DNA of 17,380 nucleotides from JAOAFX01 sp965649105 (GTDB lineage: Bacteria; Hydrothermota; Tepidihabitantia; SM23-42; JAOAFX01): assembly GCA_965649105.1 (NCBI GenBank), contig CBFGJP010000055.1:1-17380 (forward strand), written 5' to 3'. The notes under the pieces are model-generated. The model saw only the letters and a list, made by a program, of their open reading frames with translations, searched no databases and was not told the DNA's origin. How positions within the stretch are numbered: the stretch's first letter is position 1; each line of letters begins with the position of its first letter. Positions 15,011-17,380 of the stretch are shown here, piece after piece. A program made the translations under genes and the position numbers.

Positions 15011-16885
15011 TTAAACAGATTGAGAATCAGGTGCAAGGAATGATGGTGGTGGTATTACAGGGTTTATATCTTCAAATTTTACATTACCCTGTTTACTTAT
15101 TCTCAAAATCAATGCCTGATAAGGTTTAAATTGCAAATTTATTTCATTATGATTTTCGGCATAATTTATTTTAATCTTTATATTCATAATGGTCTCGCAA
15201 AATGACTGCCCATATCGCATCGGATAGGTTATTGATCTTGTCATTGGATGGCCGAAGAAGATTATCATCTCATCGTCTATCTGGCGGCACCAGAATTCAG
15301 GGATGAAATGTCCTTCAATCAATGGTGGTCTTTTTACTGTTTTCTGTAATATTCCACTCACGCTCTTTTGAGAAAAGAGTTCTCTGATAAGATCCTCATA
15401 TTTTTTATCTTTATTAAAACCAGGCTGGCTTGGTTTTTTTATTATACAGATTGGACAACCCATTTTGGCGAGTCTTATTAAATTTTGCAACGCCTTAATA
15501 TCAAGCCAGTCAACATCAACATACAAGAAATCAAAATGAGCTGAACCAATGTTGAGTCTGCCATTATCATAATTAGCCTCATCGAAAAAGTGATTGGTCA
15601 CCCATATCGGCCTGAACCCCCTTAAATCTTCCAGAAATTTTACATACTGCAATTCCCAGTGATAATGCGCACTCGGCCGCTGTAATTCTTCGGGAAGTTC
15701 ATTCTGTATCCAGGTATCTTCAAGGGGTAGATAGACTCCAACTTGACCATAAGGTTTACCTGAACGCATCAATTCACTCACCTTCTCAAGATATTGATTG
15801 AAATCAGGTAGTTCTTTGGCAAAATTACAATCTGGTCCGGTATGTACTGTAGCATAGAAACGATTCTTGCCCCCGGGTGGATTATAGGGCATTCCGTGCC
15901 AGACAATAAAATTTACACCATTGGCAAAAATTGCATCAGCAAGGAGTTTTAAATCCGCAATCTGTTCTTTTTCCTGATATGGACCGGGTCCGGGATAAGG
16001 TAACCAACCATATATACAGGTAAATGTTTCAGCCGAGATTAGCTCTTTTCCACTCAGTGCACCGACAGACGCAGGAATCTGGGAAAAGTGCGGGTCAAAT
16101 AATAATACTTCGCTCTCGGGCACATCCACGACTGAGTAAGCTGCAAGCAAATCGGTCGGTGCACCATGACACTGGACACGTGAGATCCCACCGAGTTTGT
16201 GGCATATCTCAGTAAAAGGCAGGTAAAATTCATTGATAATCAATCGAGCAATTAGTTTGCGGTAATCATAACGCACGGATTGCCTTTTATCCAGATCCCG
16301 GATATACAATCTGATATCATAACCGAATTCGTCCATAAAAATTTTTTCAAATCCATTGGTCCATAACAATTCGGTATCCACTTCCCAGGAATCACAAAAT
16401 AGTGCTGAAGGACTTATCTTTAATGCCGGTTCAAGTGCCCTGCCCATTTTTTCGGCATACCTTTCAAGGGCATTATGGTCGAGATGATTCAAAATAAATC
16501 CCTGTTTTGAATGGGCAATCTCCCAGGATTTTTCAAGGCGTTGGGGAGATAAACCATAAAAATTCTTCGCTGCATCCTCTTCTTCAATAAATGAACCACC
16601 AAAGGGCCAGGCAGTGCCAAAGGTAAAATCACAACCCAGACCAATCTTTGTCGCATAGTCTTTGGCAAAGGCGACGATGCTACTCCATTCTTCTGAGAGC
16701 CATTCAGGACCAGGCTCGGAATTGGGAAGTGGATACACAAAGGCAAGTTCAACACCACCAAAATTATTCTTTTTACACCAGTCAAGTTGATATTTTACTA
16801 CTTCAGGGTCAATCTTTCCGGAAAACCACCACCAGCGGACATATGGTTTGGCATTTTTATAAACCTCTTTAATCACAATACCCAT
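15011..16885 (-). CDS. GH106-like glycoside hydrolase (alpha-L-rhamnosidase family)
   Basis: A 624-residue protein resembling family GH106, whose characterised members are alpha-L-rhamnosidases. Typical blocks appear in order: PYVRWWWFSGKID (14-26), FGGVELAFVYPL (42-53), PEWLSEEW (60-67), CDFTFGTAWPFGG (85-97), DSWEVD (165-170), VQCHGAPTDLLAAY (237-250), DVPESE (254-259) and ISAETFT (283-289). E168 and E286 are plausible catalytic glutamates by position in conserved blocks; I cannot verify this. It is shorter than most GH106 proteins (often 800-1100 residues) and seems to lack most of the C-terminal beta-sandwich modules. No signal peptide is visible, so action on imported rhamno-oligosaccharides is likely. 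It begins one base after the upstream surface-protein gene with no good Shine-Dalgarno site, implying coupling. The rhamnose operon just downstream strongly fits rhamnose release. Confidence 0.8.
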   Translation of the reverse strand: MGIVIKEVYKNAKPYVRWWWFSGKIDPEVVKYQLDWCKKNNFGGVELAFVYPLPNSEPGPEWLSEEWSSIVAFAKDYATKIGLGCDFTFGTAWPFGGSFIEEEDAAKNFYGLSPQRLEKSWEIAHSKQGFILNHLDHNALERYAEKMGRALEPALKISPSALFCDSWEVDTELLWTNGFEKIFMDEFGYDIRLYIRDLDKRQSVRYDYRKLIARLIINEFYLPFTEICHKLGGISRVQCHGAPTDLLAAYSVVDVPESEVLLFDPHFSQIPASVGALSGKELISAETFTCIYGWLPYPGPGPYQEKEQIADLKLLADAIFANGVNFIVWHGMPYNPPGGKNRFYATVHTGPDCNFAKELPDFNQYLEKVSELMRSGKPYGQVGVYLPLEDTWIQNELPEELQRPSAHYHWELQYVKFLEDLRGFRPIWVTNHFFDEANYDNGRLNIGSAHFDFLYVDVDWLDIKALQNLIRLAKMGCPICIIKKPSQPGFNKDKKYEDLIRELFSQKSVSGILQKTVKRPPLIEGHFIPEFWCRQIDDEMIIFFGHPMTRSITYPMRYGQSFCETIMNIKIKINYAENHNEINLQFKPYQALILRISKQGNVKFEDINPVIPPPSFLAPDSQSV

Positions 16886-16886
16886 T

Positions 16887-17380
16887 TTACTTCAACTTAA
16901 TGACTTTTTTAATCTCATAAAAATCATTAAACTCTAATTGCATAAAATATATACCCGAAGGCAACCTGCGACCCTTATCATCATCGCCAGACCAAATGAT
17001 TTGGTTAAATGGCTGAATTCCACCACGCTGATTGGCGGATAAATGGTTAAATAATTTAACCAGGCGGCCTGTAACATCAAATATTTTTATACTGGCTAAA
17101 GGTTGTTGGCTATTAATTACATTTTCTGTTTGAAGTTTGGAATTTGGGATCTGGTATCTAATCACGCATTGGTCCTGGAAAGGAATAGGATAAACATCCA
17201 GCATTGTTTTTGATGTATACACTTCATAAGCAATTTCTTCTTCAACCTTGTTTGATGGCTCAATTCCGAAATACAACATTATTGAATCAATTAGTGCAAG
17301 TTTAGTGGATGGTGGAAGGCTATCAACAAGTCCTCCGAATTCTAATGAGATACCAATTGTTCTATAATTGGCTGCAACAC
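16887..17380 (-). CDS. 3' end of a secreted/surface protein with por (T9SS-like) C-terminal domain; 5' end outside window
   Basis: The frame is open to the right edge: codons continue upstream of the ATG at 17279 (reading NYRTIGISLEFGGLVD, then PSTKLALIDSI), so this is a C-terminal fragment of at least 164 residues. The part before YFGIEP looks like the end of a larger extracellular domain, perhaps a C25-type peptidase or similar. The rest is a sorting-type beta-sandwich: a short DVYPIPF start, VIRYQIP, IKIFDVTGRLVKLF, WSGDDDKGRRLPSGIYFMQLE and a basic KKVIKLK end. Such domains target proteins to the type IX secretion route or the cell surface in FCB-group bacteria. The linker IPNSKLQTENVINSQQ interrupts the domain and is encoded partly by heptamer repeats. 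It ends one base before the GH106-like gene, suggesting one transcript. Confidence 0.8.
   Translation of the reverse strand, partial: VAANYRTIGISLEFGGLVDSLPPSTKLALIDSIMLYFGIEPSNKVEEEIAYEVYTSKTMLDVYPIPFQDQCVIRYQIPNSKLQTENVINSQQPLASIKIFDVTGRLVKLFNHLSANQRGGIQPFNQIIWSGDDDKGRRLPSGIYFMQLEFNDFYEIKKVIKLK
17129..17149 (-). repeat. Three tandem heptamers inside the sorting-domain coding region
   Basis: On the minus strand, TCCCAAA, TTCCAAA and CTTCAAA follow one another (17149-17129), an imperfect seven-base tandem repeat of the form YYYCAAA. Three heptamers are 21 bases, so the reading frame is kept; the segment lies at the start of an insertion within the domain (IPNSKLQT). Confidence 0.45.

Noticed and set aside
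1..17380. CRISPR arrays, tRNA genes, riboswitches, toxin-antitoxin or phage-defence systems
   Set aside because: No regularly spaced repeats, no cloverleaf-like conserved tRNA blocks and no defence-type genes were seen; the lone AAA+ piece is a decayed fragment.

Overview
The window is AT-rich, gene-dense bacterial DNA. The final gene on the right ends in a por/T9SS-type (FlgD-like beta-sandwich) C-terminal domain. Such domains are typical of the Fibrobacterota-Chlorobi-Bacteroidota (FCB) assemblage and of several uncultured lineages such as candidate division WOR-3. Together with the E. coli-type rhamnose enzymes, an archaeal-flavoured hexomutase and a degraded integrase of a type I associate with such metagenomic lineages, this suggests an uncultured Gram-negative-type bacterium. 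No rRNA or other marker is present, so the lineage is only a guess.

Layout, left to right. Positions 1-965 hold no intact gene. They contain a heavily decayed integrase-type transposase (minus strand, stops plus two inferred internal deletions) and a perfect 13-bp inverted repeat. Positions 966-2474 (plus strand) encode a GT-C fold membrane glycosyltransferase. Its stop codon overlaps that of the convergent four-gene cofactor/nucleotide operon folK - deoxynucleoside kinase - panB - queF (minus strand, 4737 down to 2471), which has a strong TTGACA/TAGAAT promoter almost touching the folK start. Positions 4738-5317 hold an AAA+ ATPase remnant bracketed by two partial copies of the same repeat, plus a terminator-like hairpin.

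From 14977 down to 5318 runs a tightly packed minus-strand sugar operon: phosphohexomutase, xylose-isomerase-like TIM barrel, xylulokinase, GH35-type beta-galactosidase-like enzyme, rhamnulose-1-phosphate aldolase, rhamnulokinase and L-rhamnose isomerase. Gaps within it are 24 bp or less and several genes overlap. A near-consensus promoter lies immediately upstream. Just before it, on the same strand, lie a GH106-like (alpha-L-rhamnosidase family) protein and the 3' end of a secreted/cell-surface protein with the sorting domain.

Read together, the right two thirds is a catabolic island. GH106-like and GH35-like enzymes would free L-rhamnose and galactose (or related sugars) from oligosaccharides. 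RhaA-RhaB-RhaD would convert rhamnose to dihydroxyacetone phosphate and L-lactaldehyde. The isomerase-like protein and XylB would feed a second sugar, most simply D-xylose, into the pentose phosphate pathway. No transporter, transcriptional regulator or lactaldehyde-processing enzyme is in the window. The most interesting points are the isomerase-like protein's mixed metal-site signature, two promoters placed so that mRNAs would be leaderless, and the repeat-flanked AAA+ remnant.
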